64,000 nucleotides of DNA from Alteribacter populi. Its GTDB lineage: Bacteria > Bacillota > Bacilli > Bacillales > Salisediminibacteriaceae. Position 1 is the stretch's first letter; every line of letters starts with the position of its first letter. The DNA is taken from contig NZ_KZ293963.1 in NCBI RefSeq assembly GCF_002352765.1, positions 890,368 to 954,367 of the forward strand, read 5' to 3'. Both the position numbers and the translations under genes were made by a program. Under the pieces are notes generated by a model. That model did no database searches and was not told the origin of the DNA. It saw only the letters and a program-made list of their open reading frames with translations. This document shows, piece after piece, positions 50,839 to 59,625 of this stretch.

Positions 50839-52416
50839 TTAACGTCTTTTCGGACGGGGTTTTGCAGGCTCTAAATTGACACGAGCACCATTTAAGCGAG
50901 AGTATTTAATCGCTTCATAAACGAAAGGTGCGGCTTCTTCAGGAACTTCAATGAAAGTAAAGTTCTCAAAAATATCAATTTTTCCGATCGTCCTCCCTGG
51001 AATACCAGCTAAGTCTGCTACTTCCTCTACTAGTTTTTTCGGTGTTAAGTCTACGTTACGGCCAACGTTAATAAAAAATCGAGTCATGCCTTTTTGTGCA
51101 CCCGTATCCCCGAAGTCATAGGCTTCCTCTGCAAGGTTGTCATTTCCATAAAAAGAAAGCTTCAGAAGCGAAGTTACCACTTTTTCAGCTGGATATTCAG
51201 ATAATAAATCCGCAACAATGGATTCATATAGATCGGTTTCATCATGTGTTTCCATCAAATCAACAATTTGTTTTTTCCACACTTCCTGTTGTTTTTCCAC
51301 TACTTCCTCAATAGAAGGCAGGTTTTGAGAAGGGATACTCATTTTAATTTCCAATTCGATGGAGCGAAGGTGCTTCATTTCCCTCGGTGTCACGAGTGTT
51401 AAAGCAAATCCTTCCCTTCCTGCACGCCCTGTTCTTCCGATACGGTGAACATAGCTTTCTGGATCCTGTGGAATGTCATAATTGATGACGTGGGAGACAT
51501 TTTCTACATCCAACCCTCGTGCTGCTACGTCCGTTGCAATGAGAAACTCAATGTTAGAATCACGGAACTTTCTCATCACTAGATCCCGCTGTGATTGAGT
51601 AAGGTCACCATGCAACCCATCAGCCATGTATCCCCTGGCTTGAAGAGCTTCCGTTAATTCTGCCACACCTTTTTTTGTACGGCAGAAAATAATGCCGAGG
51701 TCTATATGCTCACTATCAATCACGCGACATAACGATTCGAGTTTATTTTTTTCAAGAACCTTATAGTAAACTTGAGAAATCGATGGCGCAGTAACTTCTC
51801 CTTTACTAATCGTTACTTGCTTAGGTTGTTTCATATATTTATTTGACAATTTGCGAATCGGCGGTGGCATTGTCGCAGAAAATAACATCATTTGCCGCTC
51901 GCGGTTCACCATTTTGAGCACTTTCTCAATATCTTCAATAAAGCCCATATCAAGCATTTCATCTGCTTCATCCAAGATAAAGGTATGAATATTTCTTAGT
52001 TGCAGCGTCTTTCTGTTCAAATGATCAAGTACGCGCCCTGGTGTACCAACTACGATTTGAACCCCTCGTTTTAACGCCTTGATTTGATGCCCTATGGATT
52101 GCCCTCCGTATATCGGCAGCGTTCGAACGTTCTTATGTTTTGACAGCTTCTGAAGTTCTCCTGCCACTTGAATCGCCAATTCTCTTGTAGGGGTAAGGAT
52201 AATCGCTTGAATGTGATTTGCTTCAGTAATCTTTTCAAGAAGGGGAATTCCAAATGCCGCGGTTTTCCCTGTTCCCGTTTGTGCTTGTCCGATGACATCA
52301 TCCCCATCTAAAATAACAGGAATGACTTTTTCTTGTATCGGTGACGGAGCTTCAAAACCCATATCTTTAATTGCTTTTCTTATCGGCTCCGAGATTTGGA
52401 AGTCTTCAAATTTCAT
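50839..52416 (-). CDS. DEAD-box RNA helicase with DbpA-type RNA-binding domain
   Basis: 525 residues. RecA-like domain 1: Q motif, Walker A AQTGTGKT, PTRELA, TPGRVLDH, DEAD (VDEADEML context), SAT. Domain 2: GIIFCRTKKG, ARGLDVENVSHVINYD and HRIGRTGRAG. After a linker (about 370-440) comes a DbpA-type RRM-like domain (RFFINVGRNVDLTPKKLVEEV, GKIDIFENFTFIEVPEEAAP) and a basic tail (KPRPKRR). In this family the RRM-like domain recognises structured rRNA, so a role in 50S assembly or cold adaptation is likely. It sits between recA and cinA, unlike in B. subtilis. Confidence 0.92.
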   Translation of the reverse strand: MKFEDFQISEPIRKAIKDMGFEAPSPIQEKVIPVILDGDDVIGQAQTGTGKTAAFGIPLLEKITEANHIQAIILTPTRELAIQVAGELQKLSKHKNVRTLPIYGGQSIGHQIKALKRGVQIVVGTPGRVLDHLNRKTLQLRNIHTFILDEADEMLDMGFIEDIEKVLKMVNRERQMMLFSATMPPPIRKLSNKYMKQPKQVTISKGEVTAPSISQVYYKVLEKNKLESLCRVIDSEHIDLGIIFCRTKKGVAELTEALQARGYMADGLHGDLTQSQRDLVMRKFRDSNIEFLIATDVAARGLDVENVSHVINYDIPQDPESYVHRIGRTGRAGREGFALTLVTPREMKHLRSIELEIKMSIPSQNLPSIEEVVEKQQEVWKKQIVDLMETHDETDLYESIVADLLSEYPAEKVVTSLLKLSFYGNDNLAEEAYDFGDTGAQKGMTRFFINVGRNVDLTPKKLVEEVADLAGIPGRTIGKIDIFENFTFIEVPEEAAPFVYEAIKYSRLNGARVNLEPAKPRPKRR

Positions 52417-52434
52417 ATGCTATTCATCCACCTT

Positions 52435-53679
52435 TTACTCTTTCGTTGTTCCTTCATTCAATTCTTTTATCAGGTAATAACAGCCATACTTTGCTGCTTT
52501 CTCTCTTATTTGAGAGCGATTCCCGGCTAACATTACTTTACGAATAATCGTTCTCTGAGAAGTCGCAATACCAATATAAACAAGTCCGGGTTCTTTATCG
52601 TCTAGTGAGTCAGGGCCAGCTACACCAGTAAAGCTTATCCCAATGTCAGCACTCATAAGCGGCTTCACATTCTCTGCAAGCATTTTAGCACATACTTCAC
52701 TGACGGTACCGTGAGTATCGAGAATATCTTTTTTAATGTGCAGCAAATTTTCTTTTACTTTAGCATCATAACAGATAACACCGCCAGTATAAAAGGAAGA
52801 TGCACCTGGTTTGGCAGTCATTACTTCCCCAAAGAGTCCGCCTGTAAGACTTTCAGCACTAGCCAATGTTAATTTCTTTCGTTGAATTTCCTTTGCTGCT
52901 TTAACAGGCAAAGTCTCTTTTCCATACCCGTAAAAATAAGAACCAAGGATTGTCAAAATTTCCTTTTCGAGAATATCTAGCTTTTCCTCATTCGTTTTTT
53001 GTTCACCTTTTGCCGTAAGCCTAAGCGTAACTTCTCCGTCCGAAGCAAGAGGCGCCACTGTGGGATTTCCTTGATATTCAATCATGTCATCAATCAAATC
53101 CACGAGTTTCGATTCTCCTATATCAAAAAAGCGGAGTACTCTGGAAGATATTTGTATCCGTTCAGTTGATTGACCCGTTAAATAGGGAACAACATAGTTT
53201 TCTACCATCGGGTAGAGCTCTTTAGGCGGCCCTGGAAGCATAATAAAACGGGGATGATCACCAATGGCCATACCACACGCAAGACCATAATCATTTTGGA
53301 AAACCTCAGCCCCTTTAAGGATCAGGGCTTGCTTTTTATTATTTGAAGTCATCACTTTCTGTTGCTTTTGAAAAAAAGTTTCTATGCGACCCAACGTTTC
53401 ATCGTCATGCACAAGCTCAGTTTTCAAGACAGAAGCGAGAGTCTCTTTTGTCAAATCATCCTTTGTCGGACCGAGACCACCAGTTAAAATAACTAGATCT
53501 GATCTCTTTCCAGCGCATTCAACTGTTTCCGCTAAACGGTTAGGGTTATCACCTACAACCGTATGATAATACACATTAATTCCAAGTTCAGTCATCTTTT
53601 CAGAAAGAAACCGACCGTTCGTGTTCGTAATTTGGCCAAGCAAAAGCTCAGAACCAACTGCTATAATTTCAGCATTCAT
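52435..53679 (-). CDS. cinA: CinA, competence/damage-inducible protein with NMN amidase domain
   Basis: 414 residues. The N-terminal MoCF-like domain (AEIIAVGSELLLGQITNTNG, LTGGLGPTKDDLT) is fused to the C-terminal amidase-like domain (LASAESLTGGLFGEVMTAKPGASSFYTGG, GISFTGVAGPDS). It participates in pyridine nucleotide salvage and is classically cotranscribed with recA; here the helicase gene and a small membrane protein gene intervene. Ribosome site TTAGGAGGAAG. Confidence 0.95.
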   Translation of the reverse strand: MNAEIIAVGSELLLGQITNTNGRFLSEKMTELGINVYYHTVVGDNPNRLAETVECAGKRSDLVILTGGLGPTKDDLTKETLASVLKTELVHDDETLGRIETFFQKQQKVMTSNNKKQALILKGAEVFQNDYGLACGMAIGDHPRFIMLPGPPKELYPMVENYVVPYLTGQSTERIQISSRVLRFFDIGESKLVDLIDDMIEYQGNPTVAPLASDGEVTLRLTAKGEQKTNEEKLDILEKEILTILGSYFYGYGKETLPVKAAKEIQRKKLTLASAESLTGGLFGEVMTAKPGASSFYTGGVICYDAKVKENLLHIKKDILDTHGTVSEVCAKMLAENVKPLMSADIGISFTGVAGPDSLDDKEPGLVYIGIATSQRTIIRKVMLAGNRSQIREKAAKYGCYYLIKELNEGTTKE

Positions 53680-53740
53680 TCGCTTCCTCCTAACTAGAAA
53701 AGCGTACAGCTAGTTATGCATATCGTTATCCATTTGTGCT

Positions 53741-54319
53741 TTACGTTGATTTCGTCAGTACATGCTTATTTTTAACAAAATAATCCCATCCTGAGAAAAC
53801 AGTTAAGATGACAGCAACGTAAATCATCAATGTAGCAAATGGAATTGATAAAGCTTCAAACAAGACATTATGTAACATAAGCGCAGAAGCAGCGACAATT
53901 TGACTCACTGTTTTCCACTTTCCCCATTTACTTGCAGCAATAACGTCTCCATCAGCTGCAGCGACCAACCTTAATCCCGTAACAGCAAATTCACGGCTCA
54001 ATATGAGAATGGCTGCCCAAGCGGGAAACAAACCAAGCTCGACAAGGGAGACAAACGCAGCCGTAATTAACAACTTGTCTGCTAAAGGGTCTAAAAATTT
54101 CCCCATATTCGTAACGAGGTTGTATTTTCTTGCATAGTAGCCATCAAGCCAGTCAGTTGCAGCAGCAATGATAAAAATGACAGCTGCAAAAAAATGAGAG
54201 ATAGGGATGACCGTTCCAAGCAGACTCCATTCACCCCATGAGAATGGAACAAGTAAAAATATCATAAAAATAGGAATGAGAAAAATTCTGGAGATGGTAA
54301 TTTGATTTGGTACGTTCAT
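53741..54319 (-). CDS. pgsA: CDP-diacylglycerol-glycerol-3-phosphate phosphatidyltransferase
   Basis: 192 residues, six membrane helices. The CDP-alcohol phosphotransferase signature is seen in TDWLDGYYARKYNLVTNMG plus KFLDPLADKL (DG-x2-AR-x8-G-x3-D-x3-D). It makes phosphatidylglycerol phosphate, first step to phosphatidylglycerol and cardiolipin. Ribosome site AAGGAGG; downstream of ymfM as in B. subtilis. Confidence 0.96.
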   Translation of the reverse strand: MNVPNQITISRIFLIPIFMIFLLVPFSWGEWSLLGTVIPISHFFAAVIFIIAAATDWLDGYYARKYNLVTNMGKFLDPLADKLLITAAFVSLVELGLFPAWAAILILSREFAVTGLRLVAAADGDVIAASKWGKWKTVSQIVAASALMLHNVLFEALSIPFATLMIYVAVILTVFSGWDYFVKNKHVLTKST

Positions 54320-54688
54320 GTTGGACCTCCTTAATAAAGAAAACCGCCGCTTGAGAAATAGAGTTTCCTAAGGAAAGCGCAAACGCCTTGGTCAAGAGAT
54401 AAGAAAAACCGCGTTAGCTTCCGCCGCTTGTTCCTTTGAGACGGACGTCGTATAAGTAGCTGTCCCCTTATGTCTTCTTGACTTTTAAAGAAAACTTGGC
54501 TCGCCGCCAAGTTTTAGCTGCATTTATACTTGTACGTTCATAGGTGTTATACAGTATAAAAACCTAATCTTGCATCTTTCATTGTTTTAACCCAGCTTCT
54601 CCAACTTTAGAATCTTTTTTAATTTTACCAAAATCACACTTGGATTGCGAATTTTAGAAATAAAACTTCTGGCTATAAGGGCCACAAA
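54320..54688. repeat. intergenic region with repeat fragment between pgsA and the RodZ-like gene
   Basis: At 54385-54480 a diverged copy carries AAGAAAAACCGC, GTTAGCTTCCGCCGCTTGTTC and GTAGCTGTCCCCTTAT, related to 31596-31760 and 37896-38050. The remainder is AT-rich and holds nothing I can name. Confidence 0.5.
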
Positions 54689-54722
54689 AATGCTGCTCTA
54701 CAAAAAGAGCAGCATTTTGCTT
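54689..54722 (-). terminator. terminator after the RodZ-like gene
   Basis: On the minus strand GCTGCTCT, a five-base loop and AGAGCAGC followed by ATTTTTG. Confidence 0.8.
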
Positions 54723-54730
54723 TGCGAAAC

Positions 54731-55654
54731 TTATTGTTCAGCATCTAGAGAAAATTGTATAATAATTCGCTGTCGATCTTGATCACTTGGATCAAGCGGG
54801 TAGTCAAGTAGCTCATCGTTAATGTAGATATCCACTGAAGGTACAAAACCGATGTTTATTTCAATGGCTTCTTCATCCGTCATATCATAAGTTAGCTCGT
54901 CACCTTCTGAGTAAGTACTTACATCTAACACTGTACCTTCACCATCTTTTACTTCTGTCCAGCTACCATCCGTAAACTCAACACGGACGTTAAACTCGTC
55001 CGTGTTAGAAAGTGTCATCGTCGAGTTATATCCTTCGGTTCCCTCTAATGTAAGCTCTTGGTTGCCTGTTTCTTCCTCTTCAGGCGCTTCTTCTTCAACC
55101 TCATCTTCACCGGTATTTGCTTCTTCTTCACCGTTTTCATCTTCTTCGTTATCTACTTCGTCATCATCATTGATTACGTTGCTATCATCAAAGTCGCCAC
55201 CTGGGTTAGTGCTCTCCCTAGGTACAGCTCCGTCATCCCCATTTTCACCGTTTAAGTTCATAATCCAAATTCCGGCTACAACAGCTGCCAGAAACAAAGC
55301 AATAATCAACGTCGGCAGGAACGATGAGAATTTGGATTTTTTTTTCGTTACTTTCGTTTTTTCCACCTTTGCATTCGTTCGGCTTACTCTAGGAGGTAAT
55401 GTGGAAGGTTCCCGCTTTGGTTGAGGCAATTCATCGTAATGCTCATCAAACAACATTTCAGCATCCATACCTACTGCTTCAGCATAATTCTTTACAAACG
55501 CACGCGCATAAAATTCGCCAGGAAGTCTCTCAAACGCCCCTTCTTCAATGGCGATCAAGTACCTCTTTTGAATTTTCGTTCGTGTTTGCATCTCATCTAA
55601 TGAAAGACCTAACTCTTCTCTTGCAGCTTTTAAACGAATTCCTAATTCTGACAA
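54731..55654 (-). CDS. ymfM: RodZ-like membrane protein (YmfM)
   Basis: About 307 residues. N-terminal helix-turn-helix (LGIRLKAAREELGLSLDEMQ, KIQKRYLIAIEEGAF), a basic juxtamembrane stretch (KTKVTKKKSKF), one membrane helix (LIIALFLAAVVAGIWIM), a very acidic low-complexity linker (about 145-205) and a C-terminal beta-rich DUF4115 domain. RodZ proteins link MreB cytoskeleton to cell-wall synthesis. The acid-rich extracellular linker fits an alkaliphile. I chose the TTG at 55654 because AAGGTG precedes it; the frame opens nine bases earlier. Confidence 0.88.
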   Translation of the reverse strand: MSELGIRLKAAREELGLSLDEMQTRTKIQKRYLIAIEEGAFERLPGEFYARAFVKNYAEAVGMDAEMLFDEHYDELPQPKREPSTLPPRVSRTNAKVEKTKVTKKKSKFSSFLPTLIIALFLAAVVAGIWIMNLNGENGDDGAVPRESTNPGGDFDDSNVINDDDEVDNEEDENGEEEANTGEDEVEEEAPEEEETGNQELTLEGTEGYNSTMTLSNTDEFNVRVEFTDGSWTEVKDGEGTVLDVSTYSEGDELTYDMTDEEAIEINIGFVPSVDIYINDELLDYPLDPSDQDRQRIIIQFSLDAEQ

Positions 55655-55671
55655 TACTAACACCTTCCAAA

Positions 55672-56445
55672 CTAGCTAATATCGAAGGATGAAAAACCCG
55701 AATCCACAGCCTCGTATGTAATTTCTTCTGATTCATCGCTTCTTAATTCAATAATATAATCAAAATCATTGAGAGAATATTCAGTTTCTCGAATAAAAAT
55801 ATCAGGGTGCTCCACAACTTTTGTGGCAGGCAATCGCATTATATCAGATACAAGCATCCGGTGCTTTTCAGAAGCACGCATCGTTGAAACAATGCCGTCA
55901 ATAATGTAAATATGATTTTCTGAAAACTCATCATCAGCTAATTGACTACGAATGGTTTGCCGCAATAAGGTGGAAGACAAAAATGACCAGCGCTTACTTG
56001 CACATACACTAGCTGCAACGACAGATTCCGTTTTCCCTACTCTTGGCATCCCACGAATTCCGATTAAACGGTGTCCATCTTTTTTAAACAATTCTGCCAT
56101 AAAATCAACGAGAAGACCAAGCTCATCTCTAACAAAACGAAATGTTTTCTTTTCGTCTTCATCTCGTTCAATATAGCGACCGTGACGAACCGCTAACCTG
56201 TCGCGAAGCTTAGGCTCTCTGATTTTTCTAAGCGTAATAATGTCCATTGTTTCAAGAATAAACTTAAGTCGCTGAATCGCCTCATCGCTTTCGCTTCGGA
56301 GCAGCATGCCTCTTCTCCGATGTTCTACACCATTTATAGTTACAATATTAATACGTAACATCCCTAAAAGGGAAGCAATTTCTCCTAACAAACCAGGACG
56401 ATTTTCATGAATTTGATATTCTAAATACCATTCCTTTTTTTCCAT
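55672..56445 (-). CDS. ymfK: YmfK family protein (DUF3388)
   Basis: 257 residues. N-terminal ACT-like fold (WYLEYQIHENRPGLLGEIASLL split as WYLEYQIHENRP and GLLGEIASLLGMLRIN), then an AAA-like module with P-loop GMPRVGKTESVVAA near 140 and FLSSTLLRQTIRSQL. It is a conserved Bacillaceae protein of unknown role encoded between ymfJ and ymfM. I chose ATG 56445 because GAGAGGAG precedes it. Confidence 0.88.
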   Translation of the reverse strand: MEKKEWYLEYQIHENRPGLLGEIASLLGMLRINIVTINGVEHRRRGMLLRSESDEAIQRLKFILETMDIITLRKIREPKLRDRLAVRHGRYIERDEDEKKTFRFVRDELGLLVDFMAELFKKDGHRLIGIRGMPRVGKTESVVAASVCASKRWSFLSSTLLRQTIRSQLADDEFSENHIYIIDGIVSTMRASEKHRMLVSDIMRLPATKVVEHPDIFIRETEYSLNDFDYIIELRSDESEEITYEAVDSGFSSFDIS

Positions 56446-56527
56446 GGTCGCACTCCTCTCGTGCAATACTCGAGATATTCATTACTTAAGGTTCTTTTCG
56501 CATAGATTGTGGCTATTTGTTTTTAAA

Positions 56528-56622
56528 GCGTTAGGCAAGCGCATGCTTGCCCTGTCACGCATAGCGTGACAGCTTTGAAAAAACGCTCAAAAAGCAACAA
56601 ACTTTACGAAAACAGCCTTACT
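56528..56622. repeat. palindromic repeat with GGCAAGCGCATGCTTGCC core
   Basis: Contains GGCAAGCGCATGCTTGCC (an exact palindrome), CTGTCACGC..GCGTGACAG (hairpin) and AAGCAACAAACTTTACG. The first two modules recur, in the opposite orientation, at 61976-62065, and the last module is inverted at 37866-37900. Confidence 0.65.
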
Positions 56623-56808
56623 TAATAATAATGTATTTTGTTCATCTTTAAAAGAGGAATGATGGAAAGTTTCACCTTTTAAACCCACTTTCCAAAATAA
56701 AATTTATTGAGATGTTCAAAAAGTTCGCTACAAATAGCTGTACTCCTCTTCGATAAAAACATAAAAAATAAAACCTTTTATGCTCCTCCTTAAACACGCA
56801 TTTACTTA

Positions 56809-57086
56809 GGGATTGCTGAATAACTCTAAAACTCAAATACAAGGGGTGACGCTTCCATGGCTTCGCTTTCCGCACAGGGTCTTCTGCTGCTCCTGCGGTT
56901 CCTCGTCGCAAGAAGACCATTGTTGCCTGTCCATTGTAGCAGCACCCCACCCCTTGCCTATCTCATGTGTATCTCAAAATCAGGTGCAAGGTTTCTGGCA
57001 AAAAGGGGAGTTATTTTCCTTGCAGGTTCTCTCCATAAGAAAGAGCATATCCTCTTGCCATGCATGCGTATACTACTTAAGCAGCA
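56809..57086. repeat. MITE copy C (TGCTGAATAA-type ends)
   Basis: Begins GGGATTGCTGAATAACTC, ends near TTAAGCAGCA. It keeps part of the GC-rich middle (CAGGGTCTTCTGCTGCTCC) and the flanks TCAAAATCAGGTGCAAGG and GCATATCCTCTTGCCATG. It lies in the 731-bp ymfJ-ymfK gap, which also holds the repeat at 56528-56622 and a lone GATGTTCAAAAAGT end at 56712. No gene is seen in that gap. Confidence 0.7.
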
Positions 57087-57141
57087 GCATCTACTTAAGT
57101 TAAATCATTCACTCAACGAAAATAATTTATCAGGCTAACGA

Positions 57142-57170
57142 CAAAAGTGCCGCCTTAAGCGACACTTCAA
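57142..57170 (-). terminator. ymfJ terminator
   Basis: On the minus strand AAGTGTCGC, short loop, GCGGCACTT followed by TTG; weak T-run. Confidence 0.5.
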
Positions 57171-57176
57171 ATCATT

Positions 57177-57425
57177 TTATTTCTTTTGAACTAATTTTAC
57201 CATCATGTTGGCAATGGCATGCTGTTCTTCTTCAGAAGCGACATGCCACATATCAGCAAGAACGGCTTCTTGTTCATTTTTTGGCTCAACTTGTTCAGCT
57301 AAGTATTCGCCAACTTGATAAGCAACTTCAGATACGACTTGATTGTTCATTCCTTCTTGCTTACCTTGATCTAAACGATCACCTAAAAAGTGCTTCCACT
57401 GATCCCAATTGTCTATAACACTCAT
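57177..57425 (-). CDS. ymfJ: YmfJ family protein (DUF3243)
   Basis: 82 residues of helical composition: VIDNWDQWKHFLGDRLDQGK, VAYQVGEYLAEQVEPKNEQE, MWHVASEEEQHAIANMMVKL. DUF3243 proteins are small conserved Firmicutes proteins of unknown function. Ribosome site AAGGGAGGG. Position between ymfI and ymfK as in B. subtilis. Confidence 0.9.
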   Translation of the reverse strand: MSVIDNWDQWKHFLGDRLDQGKQEGMNNQVVSEVAYQVGEYLAEQVEPKNEQEAVLADMWHVASEEEQHAIANMMVKLVQKK

Positions 57426-57460
57426 GCGTGTGACCCTCCCTTTACTTAGTTTCTCCTATA

Positions 57461-57553
57461 GAAGATGTTCAAAAAGTTTTGGAAAAAAGCGGTGAAACTC
57501 TGCGTCTGCTTGCCTAACCTTTTTCGCTTTTTGGTTCCACTTTTTGAATATGC
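57461..57553. repeat. MITE-like element with GATGTTCAAAAAGT ends
   Basis: Left end GAAGATGTTCAAAAAGT, right end ACTTTTTGAATATGC (inverted). 93 bp, between ymfI and ymfJ. Confidence 0.6.
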
Positions 57554-57600
57554 AATTATAGTTTTTCTCATTTGTTAAGAACTATGCATAGGGAGTAATT

Positions 57601-57623
57601 TTAACAGTGCCAGGCACCGTTAA
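57601..57623. repeat. palindrome enclosing the ymfI stop codon
   Basis: TTAACAGTGCC and GGCACCGTTAA pair around one base with a single mismatch. The last four codons and stop of ymfI fall inside it. Confidence 0.6.
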
Positions 57624-58329
57624 CTGAAAGGATTTGTCCATTGATGTAGCTCGTTTCTGGTGAAGTTAGAAATGATACGGCTTCGGCTATTTCCGCTGGT
57701 TTGCCAAATCGTCCGGCTGGAATGTCTTCAGCTATTGCGTCACGTTCTTCTTGTTGTAGGTGTTGATTCATCTTTGTCTCAATGATGCCTGGAGCGATGC
57801 CATTTACTTGGATTCCAGAGGGAGCCAACTCTTTTGCAAGAGCTTTCACATAAGCATTTAAGCCGCCCTTAATCATCGAATACAGCACTTCACAGGATGC
57901 GCCCGTAAGCCCCCAAATCGATGATATCACAATCACTTTTCCAGATTTTTTTTCGATCATTCCGGGTAAAAATGCATTCGTTAGCCGATAAGGGGTAATC
58001 AGCCCAAGCTGTGTAGCCTCCTGCAACTCTTCCTGACTAAAATCTTGAACGAGCCCGGTGTAGCTGCGACCACTATTATGAACGATGACGTCAAGCGGAT
58101 TTGTAATCGCTCCTGCCAATTTTTCAACCGCATGTGGGCTACGCATGTCAGCTTGCACGAGAACTGGTTTTTGGTCATAAAGCTTGTTAATCTGTTGGGC
58201 TATAGATTGAGCCGCTGTATCGTTTTGATGATAATGAAGAACAAGGGAGAAACCATCTTTTGCAAGTTTTAATGCGATCGCACGCCCGATTTCTCCGCTT
58301 GCTCCAGTAATCAGAGCTTGTTTTGTCAA
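57601..58329 (-). CDS. ymfI: SDR oxidoreductase YmfI (EF-P modification)
   Basis: 242 residues. Short-chain dehydrogenase: Gly-rich cofactor loop TGASGEIGRAIA, NSGRSY at the NAG position, catalytic Ser in VISSIWGL and Tyr-x3-Lys in YSMIKGG, and GAWHC end. In B. subtilis YmfI reduces the precursor on elongation factor P to the 5-aminopentanol form. Start is TTG directly after the ymfH stop, behind AAAGGATG. One operon with ymfH and ymfF. Confidence 0.9.
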   Translation of the reverse strand: MTKQALITGASGEIGRAIALKLAKDGFSLVLHYHQNDTAAQSIAQQINKLYDQKPVLVQADMRSPHAVEKLAGAITNPLDVIVHNSGRSYTGLVQDFSQEELQEATQLGLITPYRLTNAFLPGMIEKKSGKVIVISSIWGLTGASCEVLYSMIKGGLNAYVKALAKELAPSGIQVNGIAPGIIETKMNQHLQQEERDAIAEDIPAGRFGKPAEIAEAVSFLTSPETSYINGQILSVNGAWHC

Positions 58330-59625
58330 TTACGTTTCATCCTTTGGAGTAACCAAACATTTACTAAACTGTGTGTCTGTTTTAAAATGTTCTGCCATAG
58401 CCTCTTTTAAATTTTCCATCGTTAATGATTCTAGCGTTGGAATAACATCAAACAAATTCATCTCGTTAAACTGATAGCGAGTAAACTGGTTGGCAATATA
58501 CTCAGGAGAGTTTAAGGAACGCAGGAAGAAGCCAATCTTCTTCTTTCGAATACTTTCGACTGCTGCTTCATCTAAATCGCTTTTGACAAAGACATCTACC
58601 ATCTCTTTAATACGTTGTGCTAAACGCTCAGGCTCTGATGTATCTCCTCCAATAACTGAAAAGCCGAAACCGAGCTCTCCAGAGTAGTCAAAGGAAAATG
58701 TATCATCAATGAGCCCTTCTTGGTAAAGTGTCTCATAGTTTTTTGAGCTCTGACCAAAGACCATCTCAAGCAAAATGTTAATGGCAAGCTCATGCCTTAA
58801 TAGGTCTTCCCCTTGACGATCAGGACTTCGATCTTTAAAACCGACAAGGCACTTACCCGTTTTCACATTCATCGGGATTTTCTGCTCAGCTTTAGCAACT
58901 TCAGCAGGTTCTGCATCAAAGAACCTCTGGACTCGTTCAGGTTCAGGGAATTCTTTGCTGGACTGATTTTCACGAACAAGGGTCATGATTTCTTCTGCAT
59001 CCACGTTACCAACGATAAACAACGACATGTTGTTTGGGTGATAAAACGTTTCATAACATGTATAAAGAAGATCTTTTGTCACCTCATTAATGGATTCAAT
59101 CGTTCCTGCAATATCAATTTTTACGGGGTGGTATTCATACAAGTTGCTAATTAACCCGAAGTATCCACGCCAGTCGGGGTTATCATCGTACATTTTGATT
59201 TCCTGGCCGATAATCCCTTTTTCTTTTTCAACGCTTTCCTCTGTAAAATATGGCTTTTGAACAAAATCCATGAGGGTCGTTAAATTATCACGGACGTTAG
59301 CTGTACTTGAAAATAAATAAGCCGTTCGGGTAAAGCTCGTAAATGCGTTCGCTGATGCACCTTGCTTACTAAACAGTTGAAACACATCTCCCTCTTCATC
59401 TTCAAACAACTTATGCTCAAGGAAATGAGCAATGCCATCAGGAACTTTTACAGCCTCTTTTTCACCTAGTGGAATAAAGTCATTGTCGATTGACCCATAC
59501 TTCGTCGTAAATGTAGCAAATGTTTTGTTAAATCCGGCTTTCGGAAGTACGTACACGTCCAACCCGTTATTGAGCTTTTCGTGATAAAGGGTCTCTTTGA
59601 GTTGGTCAAAGGTCTGTTTATTCAT
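58330..59625 (-). CDS. ymfH: M16-type metalloprotease-like YmfH (EF-P modification)
   Basis: 431 residues. The inverted zinc motif HFLEH is intact (DGIAHFLEHKLFE near 70) with the downstream Glu segment (EKGIIGQEIKMYDD). Pairs with YmfF, which lacks the metal motif, as M16 heterodimers do. Associated with EF-P 5-aminopentanol modification in B. subtilis. I chose ATG 59625 because GGAGGG precedes it; the frame opens nine bases earlier. Overlaps the end of ymfF by eight bases. Confidence 0.92.
   Translation of the reverse strand: MNKQTFDQLKETLYHEKLNNGLDVYVLPKAGFNKTFATFTTKYGSIDNDFIPLGEKEAVKVPDGIAHFLEHKLFEDEEGDVFQLFSKQGASANAFTSFTRTAYLFSSTANVRDNLTTLMDFVQKPYFTEESVEKEKGIIGQEIKMYDDNPDWRGYFGLISNLYEYHPVKIDIAGTIESINEVTKDLLYTCYETFYHPNNMSLFIVGNVDAEEIMTLVRENQSSKEFPEPERVQRFFDAEPAEVAKAEQKIPMNVKTGKCLVGFKDRSPDRQGEDLLRHELAINILLEMVFGQSSKNYETLYQEGLIDDTFSFDYSGELGFGFSVIGGDTSEPERLAQRIKEMVDVFVKSDLDEAAVESIRKKKIGFFLRSLNSPEYIANQFTRYQFNEMNLFDVIPTLESLTMENLKEAMAEHFKTDTQFSKCLVTPKDET

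Noticed and set aside
56672..57138. Frames of about 92-96 codons on both strands
   Set aside because: They are produced by MITE copy C; composition is unlike neighbouring genes.
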